From positions 186,001 through 250,000 of the forward strand of contig JADJWY010000023.1 of assembly GCA_016716085.1 (NCBI GenBank): 64,000 bases of DNA, read 5' to 3'. Made by a program: the position numbers and the translations under genes. This stretch comes from Hahellaceae bacterium (GTDB taxonomy: Bacteria; Pseudomonadota; Gammaproteobacteria; Pseudomonadales; Oleiphilaceae). The notes beneath the pieces were generated by a model. The model ran no database searches, was not told where the DNA came from, and was given only the letters and a program-made list of their open reading frames with translations. Shown here piece by piece: positions 25,573 through 36,000 of this stretch (the first letter of the stretch is position 1; each line of letters begins with the position of its first letter).

Positions 25573-28477
25573 TTAATTAGCGTTAACGACGGGGCTGATC
25601 GTCTTGTTCAACAGGCGCCCTTCAGAGTCATAGGTGAAATCGGTAATGCTGATGGCATCGGTAATCCTGGTCGGCAGCGAGAACACAGGGTGCCACTCGG
25701 TGGTAATTACCCGTTGTTCGGCTGTACCTTTGGCTTCGATCCGTCGAGTTTCAAGCCCGCGTGAGTCATAGTCAAAATCTGTCACCTGTCCATTCCAGTC
25801 AGTAGCAGTGTCAACTAGACCTTTCTGAGTGTATGTATATGAGCTGTATGAGCCCTCGCAACTAACAGAAGGATGTCCCTCAACTGAAACCACTCTCCGC
25901 TGGCCGTTAACCTCGCTAAAGCGGTATGTGGTTTCTTTGCCCAGCGGATTGATCGCGGTTACTGAACCATCTGAGTTATTCGTTATTTGGTACCGGTTCG
26001 CGCCATCGTAGCCCTGTGTAGAGACTGGTTTGCCGTTAATGTACTCGTAGGTTGCAATTCGTACGCCATCCTGGTCCGAGATACCCGTCAGCAAATTTGA
26101 ATTGGTAGGATCTTCATATAGGTAATTCATTTCCCCGGTAGGGTTTGTAACCTTGGTGAGCATATTTTCGGCGTTGTAGACATATTCCACCTTAACGCCA
26201 TCTGTGCGGGTAACTGATTTAGGAAATCCTGAAGGATAGTAATCAAACGAGACGGTTTGCTGGGAAGGCAGAGTGACTGATCTCAACCAACCGTCTTGAT
26301 CATTTGTAAATAAAAAGGTTCTCGAGTTTGGCTGAACGATTTTGATAAGGTTACCGTTTAAATCGTACCTAAATCCTGCAACCTACCGCCGTAACCACTG
26401 GCTGTGTTGAAAACGGTGCCAATCTGAACCATTGAGAACGTTCTTGCAAGCCAAACCTAGAACAGAGCATCACCGCCTCTTGTACGCTCCATTGCGTGCA
26501 CTTTACCTCAGATTTCGTAATCGCACAGTTGGCCGGCCCGTTCAGACCTTTGGTCACGTATTTTGTAAATGCTACCGGGTCAGTGGATGAACGCAACTCA
26601 ACCAGTCGGCCCACGGGCTTGGATACAGGTGGTTGTCTGGCACTTTCACCTTGGTTGATGACTCCGCGCAGAAGTTGGCCGCTGTGCGTATTAAAAAAGT
26701 TCGGATGGTCTGGATTTCCCAGTGTTTCAAGGTGTCATTGTAGCTGAGCAGAGCCATCCAGCGTACCGTGTTATACGCCATCACAGCGCACGAAACAGCA
26801 GTGAGCTGGCCAAAAGTCATGACTCTTGATGTGAGCCAGCCCTGATTCTTGGCTTCCACGGGTTTCGTGGCGCGTTGCCCGTAGGTCGTGTGCGCCGCGG
26901 GGGTCAAGCGTTCTGTGGTAACGTAGCAGAAGCAGTCGTAGCGGCTCATTCGTATGCTGTGCGGCCGGTGTTTCAGTGTTTTTGGCGTACCGCGCAAGTG
27001 CCTGTTCCCATTGACCTGATGGAGAAAGGCGATTGTTCCCAGCCGGATGGCCGGGTCTCGTTTGCTTGTCGGCAAGGCGCCAGCCCTTGGTTTAACCTTG
27101 ATCGATAGGGGCCTGTAGCCAGTCGGTTCCCCGAAGAATCCGGAATCGCCAAATATCAGGCGCATTCTGGGCGGCATCTGCGCAGCCGTTGCTGCAGAAG
27201 CCGACAATACCATTGCGGTATGGGCTGCTGCGCCACGCCGATTTCCTTGGTGTGACTGCAAAAGGCACCAGTGGATGATACGAGCAGGGGCGTTCGGGTT
27301 ATAGCCTTTCTCGGCGCCTCGGCGACCGTAGCGGTTTGACGGTGGAGTCCACATCGATCCAGCCTCGACAAACGGTACCGGGTAACAAATACCGGAGGTC
27401 AACGCCCGATCTGGCGTGGGCATGATTGGTTGCTGGGTGGAATGTAAAAAGGTGACTCTGATTCGGTTTGTTGTTTGGCGACAACCTATTGAATCAGGTC
27501 GCCTTTTTCTCTTCAAGCGATATTTCGACTGCAGGATTTAGGTCGTATGATTCAACCTCATTATAGGGACTAATAACCTGCCAACCTGTCGTTGCACTGT
27601 TGGTGTCAAAATTCCGAATTAAAGAATAATTGTACTCAGCATCGGTCAACCAGTTACCATCTTTGCTGGTAAAACGAATAACCTGACCGTCATCTCGATA
27701 CAAGGCTACAGACCGAGCAGCTGCAGAATTGCTCTCCACCACTCGGCGGCTGTAACTATAACTCCAATGACCACCCATTCTTCCCTTGTGAAGACTCGGG
27801 AAACTTGAGTAGTACCTGCCTAGAAATATTTGAGGCTGAGAAGATACCAATAGATCTGGAAACTCTTGTTTTTTGATCCCGGCTGAGATGTTGATTGGGT
27901 TACCGAGCGTAATAATGCCTAGTCCTGCATCACATGATGATCCAGTTCTGGAAGCATCAACCGAAACACGTTCGCAAAGGTAACCAGTAGAACTGTAGCC
28001 TGGGGGACACTGAACTGAACGATTGCGCATAACAATCCAACCATCAACATACCAACTACCATTGTCTTCGGCACGACAATAAGCTACATGCACGTGCATA
28101 GTGTTTCCAGCTTCGACCCCCATGTTGAATTGGGGGTCGAGCCATGCGCTTGTCCATTCTATCCTTGCATCGCCACACTGGTTATAACGATTTAAACCGC
28201 CCTGAATTGCAGCACTGTGGCTGGGGTATGTTCTCAAATCCTCAGATCGCATCCCAAAGTAACGCCATTCCGATACCTCAGGCGCTAGTGCCAATTGAGC
28301 TTTAACTGATGGGGCTAAGACCAAAAAAATACTTATTAAGACCGGGTATTTTGACCTATCTGCACTTAGAGCAGGAAAAGCCCGGTGCTTGTCAACGTAG
28401 TTGGCGACTTTACTTCTAACAATGGCGCGCAACATAAAAGAGAAGTTCAGACGCACAAAAATTGATGAGATATTCAT
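25573..28477 (-). pseudogene. RHS N-terminal module (DUF6531-like), interrupted by IS1380-family element
   Basis: The N-terminal part (27543-28477) has a hydrophobic export-like segment (YPVLISIFLVLAPSVKA, near residue 50), a Cys-containing region and the RHS entry motif GNPINISAGIKKQEF with FLGRYYSS. After the insertion the frame resumes as YDLNGNLIKIVQPNSRTFLF with YD repeats to LLNKTISPVVNAN at 25573. Removing the element and one TCGTA duplication rejoins ESYD-LNGN exactly in frame. The stop falls between YD repeats that in usual RHS proteins would run on without a break into the next module. Confidence 0.78.
26368..27542 (-). mobile_element. IS1380-family insertion sequence, internally deleted
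   Basis: The ends are the inverted repeat CCTAAATCCTGCA (26368 inward and 27542 inward), similar to ISEcp1-type IS1380 ends. A perfect 5-bp duplication TCGTA flanks it (26363-26367 and 27543-27547). Inside, the minus strand shows broken pieces of an IS1380 transposase (DVDSTVKPL, EKGYNPNAPAR, LIFGDSGFFGE) in several frames. At 1175 bp it is shorter than usual family members (about 1.7 kb), so internal sequence is missing and it is non-autonomous. Confidence 0.8.
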
Positions 28478-28499
28478 CCACCTAAATTCCTTTTTGGGT

Positions 28500-28824
28500 T
28501 AACGTATCGACGATCCAAATCGGCGCGGATGTTAAATGAACAATTGTTAATCTGTCAATTTAAAATGTGCAAAAAATGATCAAATGCAAGTTTGCAGCAT
28601 TTTCACGAATGACTGCCTATTTCCGCTTACGAATAGTTTAAAAGGGGCATATGCCCATGCTCATAAAGTCCGCTCCGTCGCGAAACCGGAAGTAAGACAG
28701 AGCCCCCCACCCAATGTCCGCAACTGCATGACTGCGGTCGTTCCGTCTAAACGCAATGGAAGCTGGGCCTTCAGTGGCGTACTTATACTCTTATTCTTAG
28801 CAAAAATAATAACCACCCTTCGTT
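28500..28824. other. Upstream region of the RHS locus
   Basis: No coding feature is recognised. The RHS promoter must lie close to 28500-28600 on the minus strand; AT-rich tracts are present but no convincing -35/-10 pair was assigned. The region ends at the Tn3-type miniature element. Confidence 0.3.
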
Positions 28825-29078
28825 GGGGAGAACACAGAAAACGGAAAAAATCGAACGCTAAGACTTTGACGTGTACGCCGAAGTCGCGGCGTGCTTGGGT
28901 TGCCGGTCGCAGTGTCCAGTTGGAGTGCAGCCCAACCGGGCGTCAGACGAAGCCGCGAAAGAGCGTCAGAGTAGGGCCTTTTCTGGCATTTCCTGACACC
29001 TTCGGCGCGGCGTCTATAGCCTCAACCTGACACGCCAGCCGTTAACGTGCTTTGTTGTCCGTTTTCTGAGACGACCCC
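28825..29078. mobile_element. 254-bp miniature element with Tn3/Tn21-type 38-bp inverted repeats (TIME-like)
   Basis: The left end begins GGGGAGAACACAGAAAACGG and ends 38 bp later in AACGCTAAG (28825-28862). The right end read on the minus strand begins GGGGTCGTCTCAGAAAACGG and ends ACGTTAAC (29078-29041). The right repeat agrees with the Tn21 terminal repeat, as I remember it, at 34 of 38 positions. The interior has no gene. Size and ends fit Tn3-derived inverted-repeat miniature elements. Flanking pentamers (TCGTT and ATAAA) do not match, so no target duplication is visible. Confidence 0.75.
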
Positions 29079-29223
29079 ATAAAGCTTTCATCGGGATAGA
29101 ACGTACTGTCGTGAAGGGGTGCAGTCTTCCGGCCGCCCTATGACACATGATAATGCACGATTATCCCATATTAAATTCTTCCAATTAGATAAACTTATTA
29201 ACAGATAAATAGTATGTTAGTAT

Positions 29224-29237
29224 GTGGTATGTACCAC
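29224..29237. promoter_or_regulatory. Palindromic operator upstream of kfrA-like gene
   Basis: GTGGTA-TG-TACCAC is a perfect interrupted palindrome 28 bp before the start codon, embedded in several GTATG repeats. KfrA proteins are known to bind repeats at their own promoter, so autoregulation is inferred. Confidence 0.55.
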
Positions 29238-29265
29238 AGTATGCTATATCGATTAGAGGTGAACC

Positions 29266-31125
29266 ATGGCTCGTGGGGGCGTCAACAAGTTCCATGTAAA
29301 ACAGGCGCGGGAGGTTCTTCTGGCGAAAGGGCAACAGCCAACGCTGGATGCTGTACGTCAAACGCTGGGAAATACCGGATCACGTACCACGATTCACCGC
29401 TATATGCGCGAGTTGGACGAGGAGGAATCGACCCGACTGGGTGAGCATTCGCTGCTCAGCGAAACACTCAAGGACCTGGTCGGACGTCTCTCTGCCCAGT
29501 TACAGGCAGAAGCCCAGGAAATTGTTGATCAACAACGCACTCTCCACGCCCAACAGTTAGCTGACCTTCAGGCCCAGTTAAACGAAGCCAATAAGCAGAG
29601 AGAAATCAGTAACGCTGAAATAGATCGGCTCGAAAAGATGCTTGCCGAGGAACAAACCTCCCATCAAACGACTGCTTCAAAATTTCAACAGGAACAGATT
29701 CGCAGCCATCAGTTGGCACAGGAAGTGACGGGACTTCGGGAACAATTGGCGATTTCAGGAAAACATCTGAGTTCACTGGAAGAAAAGCATCAGCAAGCGC
29801 GCGACGCCTTGGACCACTACCGTCAGTCGATCAAGGACCTGCGTGATCAGGATCAGCGGCGTCACGAGCAACAGCTACAGCACCTTCAGTCTGAACTTCG
29901 CCAGCTTCAACAGACCCTAATCGTTAAACAAGGCGAAATTACGGGGTTGAGCAAAGAAACCGTTCGTATGGCCACCGAACTGACCGAAGCCCGCAAGCAA
30001 CTCCATCGAGAGCAGCTCGCTTTAGAGCAACAACTGAACCAGATGAAAGAAAAAGAGAGGCTTTTTGAAGAGCGACACCGTGAAGCCCTAGAGCAAACGA
30101 AAGCGCTCCGTGATGAACTCAAGAAAAAGGCACTAAAGCAGGAAGAATCCACTTTAAAGCTTCATGATGCGCAGCAGCTAATCTGTGTACTGCAAACCAA
30201 GTTGGAGGCCCAAGAGGAATTAGTTGTCGCACTGAAAGCAGAAAGAACCATCTCGCGAGAAAGACTTGATTAAAAAAACGGCACTTTTAAAAATGAATGC
30301 ATTAAAACAATAGGTTACGAGAACAATGGCAGTTTTTTACACGAATCGTGGCCATACCTCATAACGAGCTTCGTAAAGAGTTGACCGATTCCAAAAACAC
30401 AATCGCGCAGCTTACTGCTCGACAACAAGATCTTGAAAGCCAGATTGAGCGGCAAAACAAAGAAAAAGGTGAGGAAAAAAAGTTTCTGGAAGGTGCGCGT
30501 ATCAGCTGGTTAAAGCCGAGTCCCAACGAGACGAAGCGATTGCGAGGACTACTGAACTGAAGGGAAGCGTTGCTGAACTCAAGCAGGAAAACAAGGATAT
30601 TCGAGAGCACTTTGAACACTATCAGCAGCGCACAGCGGAAGACCGTCAGCAGGAGCGCGAACAGTTTCGCACTGTTATTCAGGGATTAAAAGATCAGATT
30701 CGTGATCTGCAACACCGGCTCACCCAAGCCGAGTCCAAAGCGTCTGAGGTATTGGATGCTAATGCACAGTTACAAAGCAACGCCGGTAAACTTGAACAAG
30801 CCAATGCAACGCTAAACAGGGAGCTAAACGGAAAGATAGAAGATATCCAGGGTCTGAAGCGCGAGCTTGAAGACGCCGTGACGAAGTATCGGGATTCCCA
30901 GCATAAAAATGAACAAATGGCGGAAAACATGGCAGTGATCACCACCCAAAAAAGCAGATGTGAGCAAGGAATTGGCTGTGTCAGCTCAAGTATTGGAGAC
31001 CACCAAAGCCGAACTAAAAGCCTGCCAGGACAAGATTGCATTTCTGACTGACGAGAACAAGGTAATACTTCAGGAAAAGGCGATGATCCAGGGGCAGTTT
31101 AAGCAACTCCAGGGCTCGCTATGAT
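29266..31125 (+). pseudogene. KfrA-like DNA-binding coiled-coil protein, interrupted by a Tn3 end
   Basis: The intact N-terminal frame (29266-30273) has the KfrA_N DNA-binding domain (VNKFHVKQAREVLLAKGQ, then GSRTTIHRYMREL) followed by a very long coiled coil. At 30281-30361 a Tn3 terminal sequence is inserted. The coiled coil resumes (NELRKELTDSKNTIAQLTAR) and continues with at least two further frame changes (near 30505 and 30960) to QGQFKQLQGSL at 31125. AGAGGTG precedes the ATG. KfrA proteins support plasmid or integrative-element maintenance. The shortened first frame could still give a 335-aa protein. Confidence 0.8.
30281..30361 (-). repeat. Solo Tn3-family end, copy C (inverted)
   Basis: These 81 bp match the terminal and subterminal sequence of copies A and B in the opposite orientation; the 47-bp terminal repeat is 30314-30360. 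It lies within the kfrA-like gene, with coiled-coil coding sequence on both sides, so it looks like a relic or miniature insertion rather than the true right end of the transposon at 16 kb, though the latter is not excluded. Confidence 0.75.
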
Positions 31126-31129
31126 CGTG

Positions 31130-31606
31130 TTAGAGCCAAACTTGTCAAATTTGTCGGTTCTTCCACAGAACCCCTTTTACTCAAACGCCCCGATCTGAGC
31201 CGGGACAAACTGGAAGGACTTCGGGAGATGATGATCCGCGCCATTCCGGATTCGCTGGTTACCGGTTTTGAGCCTGCGATCAATGGCCTGACATTACCTG
31301 ACCCAGCTGATCGTCATGTTTTGGCCGCTGCTCTACGCGCCAACGCAGAAATAATCGTTACGGCAAATCTAAAAGACGTTCCGACTGAAAACCTTAAGCC
31401 CCTACAACGTTGTTGCCCAGCATCCCGATGACTTTATTCTTGATTTGATTGACCTGAGACCACCGCTGGTGCTGACTTGTTTCAAGGAGGACAGAATGCA
31501 CTACAGCAATCCGCCTTACTCGGTCGAAGAATATCTTGCAAACCTGCTGCGGCAGGGCCTCAGTAAGACCGTCGCATATTTATCAGAATACCGTCATTTG
31601 ATTTAG
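31130..31606 (+). pseudogene. PIN-domain toxin remnant
   Basis: The stretch RPDLSRDKLEGLREMM, LTLPDPADRHVLAAALRA and IIVTANLKDVPTENL is the C-terminal half of a PIN-domain ribonuclease. After a frameshift near 31408 the rest continues as AQHPDDFILDLIDL and NPPYSVEEYLANLLRQGLS to a stop at 31604-31606. The N-terminal acidic residues are missing. No antitoxin gene precedes it, so the module is dead. Confidence 0.75.
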
Positions 31607-31639
31607 CCAACACCTTGTTGGCTATGATGTGATCAGCTT

Positions 31640-31717
31640 CGGCAAGGCGCTGCCATCACTGTCCAGCCATTCGGTGTAGAGCGTGATGGTGGTGTCTTAG
31701 GTCAGCCCGGCCCCTTC
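31640..31717 (-). repeat. 78-bp duplicated piece of the giant-protein gene
   Basis: This copy corresponds to 37456-37533 inside the giant gene with only a few mismatches (shared core GGCAAGGCGCTGCCATCACT). It is oriented like the giant gene and is fused in frame to a DUF5615-type toxin start. A hairpin with 8-bp arms (AGCCAACA/TGTTGGCT, 31605-31623) lies just to its left. Confidence 0.8.
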
Positions 31718-31801
31718 ATGCTGCGCATCCCACCCAGCACGCTGAAGATGACCGACGGTCGAATAGGGAATGCCCTGATCGAGAAGTACCTTCCGTTTCA
31801 C
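31697..31801 (-). pseudogene. DUF5615 PIN-like toxin, truncated and fused to a giant-gene fragment
   Basis: A GTG at 31801, overlapping the DUF433 stop, begins VKRKVLLDQGIPYSTVGHL and AGWDAQHE, the typical N-terminus of DUF5615 (COG4634) toxins that pair with DUF433 antitoxins. After 28 residues it joins in frame to EGAGLT from the giant-protein fragment and stops at a TAA (31697-31699). The catalytic C-terminus is lost. Confidence 0.7.
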
Positions 31802-32028
31802 GCAGCGCCCAGGCGGATGATTTCATCATCAAGTTGATAAGCGGCTAATTCAATCGCTTGCCGAATATCTTCTTGTTCCAATCCGGGGCACTCCGTCATT
31901 AGCTCCCTCCAATCAGGATAGAGGGCCAGACCTTTCAGAACACGCCGAACGGTTAAACGGGTGTCCCGGATGCAAGGCTGTCCGTTCATAACTTCCGGGT
32001 TTATAGTGATGCGGTCAAATGTGCGCAT
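31798..32028 (-). CDS. DUF433-domain antitoxin
   Basis: This 76-aa protein carries the DUF433 signature: ITINPEVMNGQPCIRDTRL, TVRRVLKGLALYPDW and CPGLEQEDIRQAIELAAY. DUF433 proteins are winged-helix-like antitoxins cognate to DUF5615 PIN-like toxins (established association). The toxin gene follows with a stop/start overlap but is truncated, so the antitoxin is an orphan here. Confidence 0.85.
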   Translation of the reverse strand: MRTFDRITINPEVMNGQPCIRDTRLTVRRVLKGLALYPDWRELMTECPGLEQEDIRQAIELAAYQLDDEIIRLGAA

Positions 32029-32143
32029 GAACCCCTACCTCTTGAATCTCGATTAGCTCGCGTAATTATACCTGCTCTGCTTTCGGGCGGGTATCCTTTA
32101 CAGCACGACAGCAGCTACACCACGCCAAAACTCGCAGATGAGT

Positions 32144-33037
32144 TCATCGCTCCCAAGGGTCTTCCACCTGCACCTCGCCCGCTTTGACCTTTTCCCACAT
32201 GGTTTTAATATCCTTGATAAACGGTCGCTCATCCAGAATCTTGCGCATCTTGGTGACAAAACGGGTGCGGCAGGTATCGCCTTCTTTTCCGGTGTCAAAA
32301 TGATGGATACGCCAGAGGGCTTTTTCTATTAAGGGTTTTTGCCCTTTTCCATATACATCTCTATCAAAGAAACGTTCGTCTTTCGTACAGCTTTGGTACC
32401 ACCAATCCAGCGGCAGGTCATATTGGAACAGCATATCGTTATTAAAGGGCAACATCGTCTTAATACATAGCCATGTACCCATAGTATGGATACTATGCAA
32501 GTTGCTTTGAGGGAGATCATAAATCACCTTTTCCCGACCAAGCCCCCGGTCAATAAACTCCAGCTCGTAACGAGTTTTGCTGAGATCACCCATCAGCACC
32601 TTGAAAAGCAATTCATTGTGGCCGTCCGTGTACAGGAACTGGCCCCATTCTTCTTCATATCCAGCATAGTCCTGACATGCCATGACCGTGCTCCATCGCA
32701 GGAAATTCCCAATGCCCTGGCTGATATCACTCACCACGATCAGGTCGGATGCCATATAAGCATCGCGTAGCGGAGTGAGTACCGCTTCATCCCACGAGGG
32801 GTGCAGCCAGATAAACAGAAATATATCCAGGTGCCTCTCCGGGTTATCCCAATCCCGGAACTTGTCCCAGTCGGGCATCGTTCCTTTGAGGTAATACTGT
32901 TTGATGGCAGAGAGGGCTTTGCTGGGCTTGGACGCTTTCAGCATAAGCTGGATTCGTGGCCACTCCGCCTTGCGGGCCGCCATCCAGTCAGGGTCTTTGG
33001 TCTTCCAATAGGACGTGTCGATTTCCGGAAATGCCAT
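32144..33037 (-). CDS. Unrecognised 297-aa protein downstream of the giant nuclease-like protein (candidate immunity protein)
   Basis: I do not recognise the family. It is a soluble-looking, Trp- and acidic-rich protein without signal peptide or membrane helix (MAFPEIDTSYWKTKDPDW at the start, DYAGYEEEWGQFLYTDGHNE in the middle, KVKAGEVQVEDPWER at the end). It starts 14 bp after the giant gene's stop on the same strand, so the two are co-transcribed. This is the position of an immunity gene in polymorphic toxin loci. By eye it lacks the DUF1910/1911 pattern of PoNi immunity proteins. The reading frame is intact in an otherwise decayed neighbourhood, which suggests it is maintained. Confidence 0.6.
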   Translation of the reverse strand: MAFPEIDTSYWKTKDPDWMAARKAEWPRIQLMLKASKPSKALSAIKQYYLKGTMPDWDKFRDWDNPERHLDIFLFIWLHPSWDEAVLTPLRDAYMASDLIVVSDISQGIGNFLRWSTVMACQDYAGYEEEWGQFLYTDGHNELLFKVLMGDLSKTRYELEFIDRGLGREKVIYDLPQSNLHSIHTMGTWLCIKTMLPFNNDMLFQYDLPLDWWYQSCTKDERFFDRDVYGKGQKPLIEKALWRIHHFDTGKEGDTCRTRFVTKMRKILDERPFIKDIKTMWEKVKAGEVQVEDPWER

Positions 33038-33051
33038 GTTATTCCACTCCG

Positions 33052-36000
33052 CTAGGGCCCCAGCCGCTCGATAAAATCCACGAAACTTTCGATATCCATT
33101 TTATCGGGCGACGCAAACGGGCGTAGTAAATCCGTGATGTAACTTTGGGTGTTGCGCTTGGCCACCCAGCCGAGCAGCGCATTGAATTCGCATTTGTTTT
33201 GAATAATGGATGGCTCGCTGGACGACAAATTGCTGCGATAATAGTCCTTGGGATTCTTCAAGTCGGGTGCACTGCACAGCCACTTTCGGGCATTGGCGAT
33301 ATCCGCATTCGTGGGCGGCGTGCCCAAACCGGCATTCCGGTAGTCATGGAAATACCAGTTATATTGCACGTTTTGTCTGGAGCCGGGTTCCTGGAGAATA
33401 ATCGCTTCCTTAGACAAATTCATGAATTCCCTGTTCAACCGCATGTCATGAAAAAACTGCCGGTAGTAGCCGCGGTAGGTTCGGGAATCCTCGCCATCGC
33501 TATTACTCTTGCCGGCCAGACTGTTTTGGAACCAGAGGCGGTTGAACGGTCCGCTCAAGGACTTGGTTTCGACCCAACGCTCACCGCCATCCCCTTCCAG
33601 CACAATATCGATTCGTCGTCGATATGGCTTAGCGCCAGGTGGTATTCGACCGTTAACCAACGCAAAGGCAGGGCGTACCTGTTCAATGCCGAGCACTTTG
33701 GGTTGATTGGGGCCATACTGGTGCTGCACATGAAAATAGGCAATTTGCGTGAGCTGAAATAACGCCCCTTGATGCACCCACGGCCGGTTCGAAAACACGT
33801 CGGCAATCAGGTTGGCCAAATGATCTGCGCCGCCTAATTCAAGGCGCCCTGGGTCCCCTACCGGTTTTTGCGATTCTTCGATAATGTAACCCAACGCAAA
33901 CAAAACAAAGCCGCGATGCACGCGCCAGTTTCTGCTCTGTGTGATAAATGACCCGATTTTGGCGGTTCCCATCTTGATAAAATTCGTGATGGCGGTGGCC
34001 TCTTTGACAACCCCTGTCCAGGTCCGGTTGTTCGGGTCCTGCAATTCCTTCAGGATCACCCGGATGGCATCGGTAAACTCTTTGGGATTCGATATCTTCC
34101 GTTCCACCTTTTTAAGGGCATCGATCATCGCTCGTGCCACGACTTGCCGGGGCGAGGCTTCGGCGGTAGGAATGATCCAGCTCAAGGCCGCTGCGACTGA
34201 AAGCTTTGACTCATCGGCGCTGGTAGCCTGAAGCGCCAATTCGTCCAAACCGCCTTCAAGACCAATAAAGGTTGCAATGTATTCCACCCACACCCACAGA
34301 TCATCCTCACTCTCAATGGCACTCATCATGAACTCAAAGACTTCCGGGTCCTCATACAGTTCCACCGCGATCAATATGAACGGCAGCAGGTTGGCCAGTT
34401 TATCCGTTTTTCCGCCGAGCGCCGATTTGACCGCCGTGCCGATGGCACCGGCAAAATGCCGCGCGCCGGGGAAGCGACTCATGCCGTCCACCACTTTTTT
34501 CAAGGGGGCCAGCAAGGGTTTCAAGGGCTTGGCAATGGGGATCACCGTGGCCGCTCCCAACGAGGCGAAAGCCAGTTTGGTCGGCTCAAAGTTTTCCCAG
34601 TCCTGATTGACAAGGTAGACCAGTTGTTCGGCAATGACGATAAAATCTTCATAGGGAATGAGGTAGCCAATGGTGCTCTTGGCACCTTCCCACACCCCGT
34701 CCCAGGTCCAGGCATGGGCACTCGGGAACAGAAAACTCAGGGGCAGCGGCTGGGTCTGATAGGCCGTGGGGGATTGCGGGGACACGGTGCGCAGGTATTG
34801 CTGCGCGATGTCCAGATAGCCTCGCTTGGTCAGCAGGGACACGTAGTTGCGCTGTTGACCGGAGACAACCGCCACGCGCAGGGATTTGAGCTGGCTGTCA
34901 GTGAGAATGTGGCCCAGGTTGCCGAGACTTTTGACGACGAGGGTTTGGCTGCCAGCCGGTAGGGTCTGGTCCGTACTACCGTTGGCAAAGCTGACCAGGG
35001 GTTCGCTGGCATAGTCATACACCCGGAAACCGCGAATCACGGCTTCCAGCCCGCCGATGTCAATGCGGTTGCAGGTCTGGCAGGCGCTGAGGGGCGCATT
35101 GGGATCGACCGGCAAGACCACGCTGCCCGTGAAGCCTTCGGTGACGGTTTGCCCGTTGACGTACAGGCTGAGCTGCTGACCCTGCACCCTGACGGCCACC
35201 CGGTGCCATTGTTGGGCTGGCACATGGGGCGCGGTCACGGTAACCATGCCGTCAGTGGTTTTGGCGCTGGCAATCAGCTGGTTGTTTTGATAACGCAGGG
35301 TGAGCCCGCTGTTGTCATAGTTGACCACGGTGCCGTCGCCCAGCGGTTTGATATCCAGCCGGAAGCCCCGGTTATCGGCCATACCAAACAGCGGGTTGGC
35401 AGGCAGCCTGACGGTGCTGTCTGCCGTAAAGCGCGCACTGCGTCCCGCACCCAGGGGATGATCGAAGACCAGTGTCACCTCTTCGGCTTTTGCCGGGTTC
35501 AGTTCATGATCGTCCTGAAAGGCAGGCGCGCCGTCGAGGGTGATGAACTGATTCATCGACAGGGACACCAGGGGTTCGAGATTGGGATCAGCCATGTCGC
35601 CCAGGGTGACGGTTGTATCCGTTTCGCTGCGCAGGGCGACCGTGCCTTGCGTTTCGTAGCCGATGGTGCTGGTGATGTCGTACAAATCGTAGGTGAGATT
35701 ATCTGCCACCGTTTCGTCGGCCACCAGCATGGCGTCCTGGGCATCGATATTATTGCTGCCGCTGGAATTTTCGACTCGGTATTCCAGTTGAGCCACGCCC
35801 ACATAACCGGTTTGCGCCACCCAGGTATCGGTCAGCTCATTCAAGCCCCCTGTGAAGCGGGTTTCGGCCACCCCGGTCTCATTCGTGAGCACCTGCGGTT
35901 GGGCGAACAGCCCCTTGCCTGCCGAGAAGCTCACGGGGACACCCGCCACGGGCAGCCCTACCGGGGTGGTCACGGTGGCGGTAACTGTGACGGTTTGCTG

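Noticed and set aside
28500..29265. Integron-like attC sites in the non-coding region left of kfrA
   Set aside because: The palindromic features are explained by the two 38-bp Tn3-type ends; no paired R/L core sites and no integron integrase were seen.
16031..30360. Definite 14.3-kb composite transposon carrying the RHS locus
   Set aside because: The inverted end at 30360 interrupts a gene whose coding sequence continues on both sides, which fits a small insertion equally well; kept only as a hypothesis.
32144..33037. PoNi-type (DUF1910/DUF1911) immunity protein
   Set aside because: The position fits, but the characteristic WYG and FGYW-type segments of DUF1911 are absent by eye, so the protein was left unassigned.
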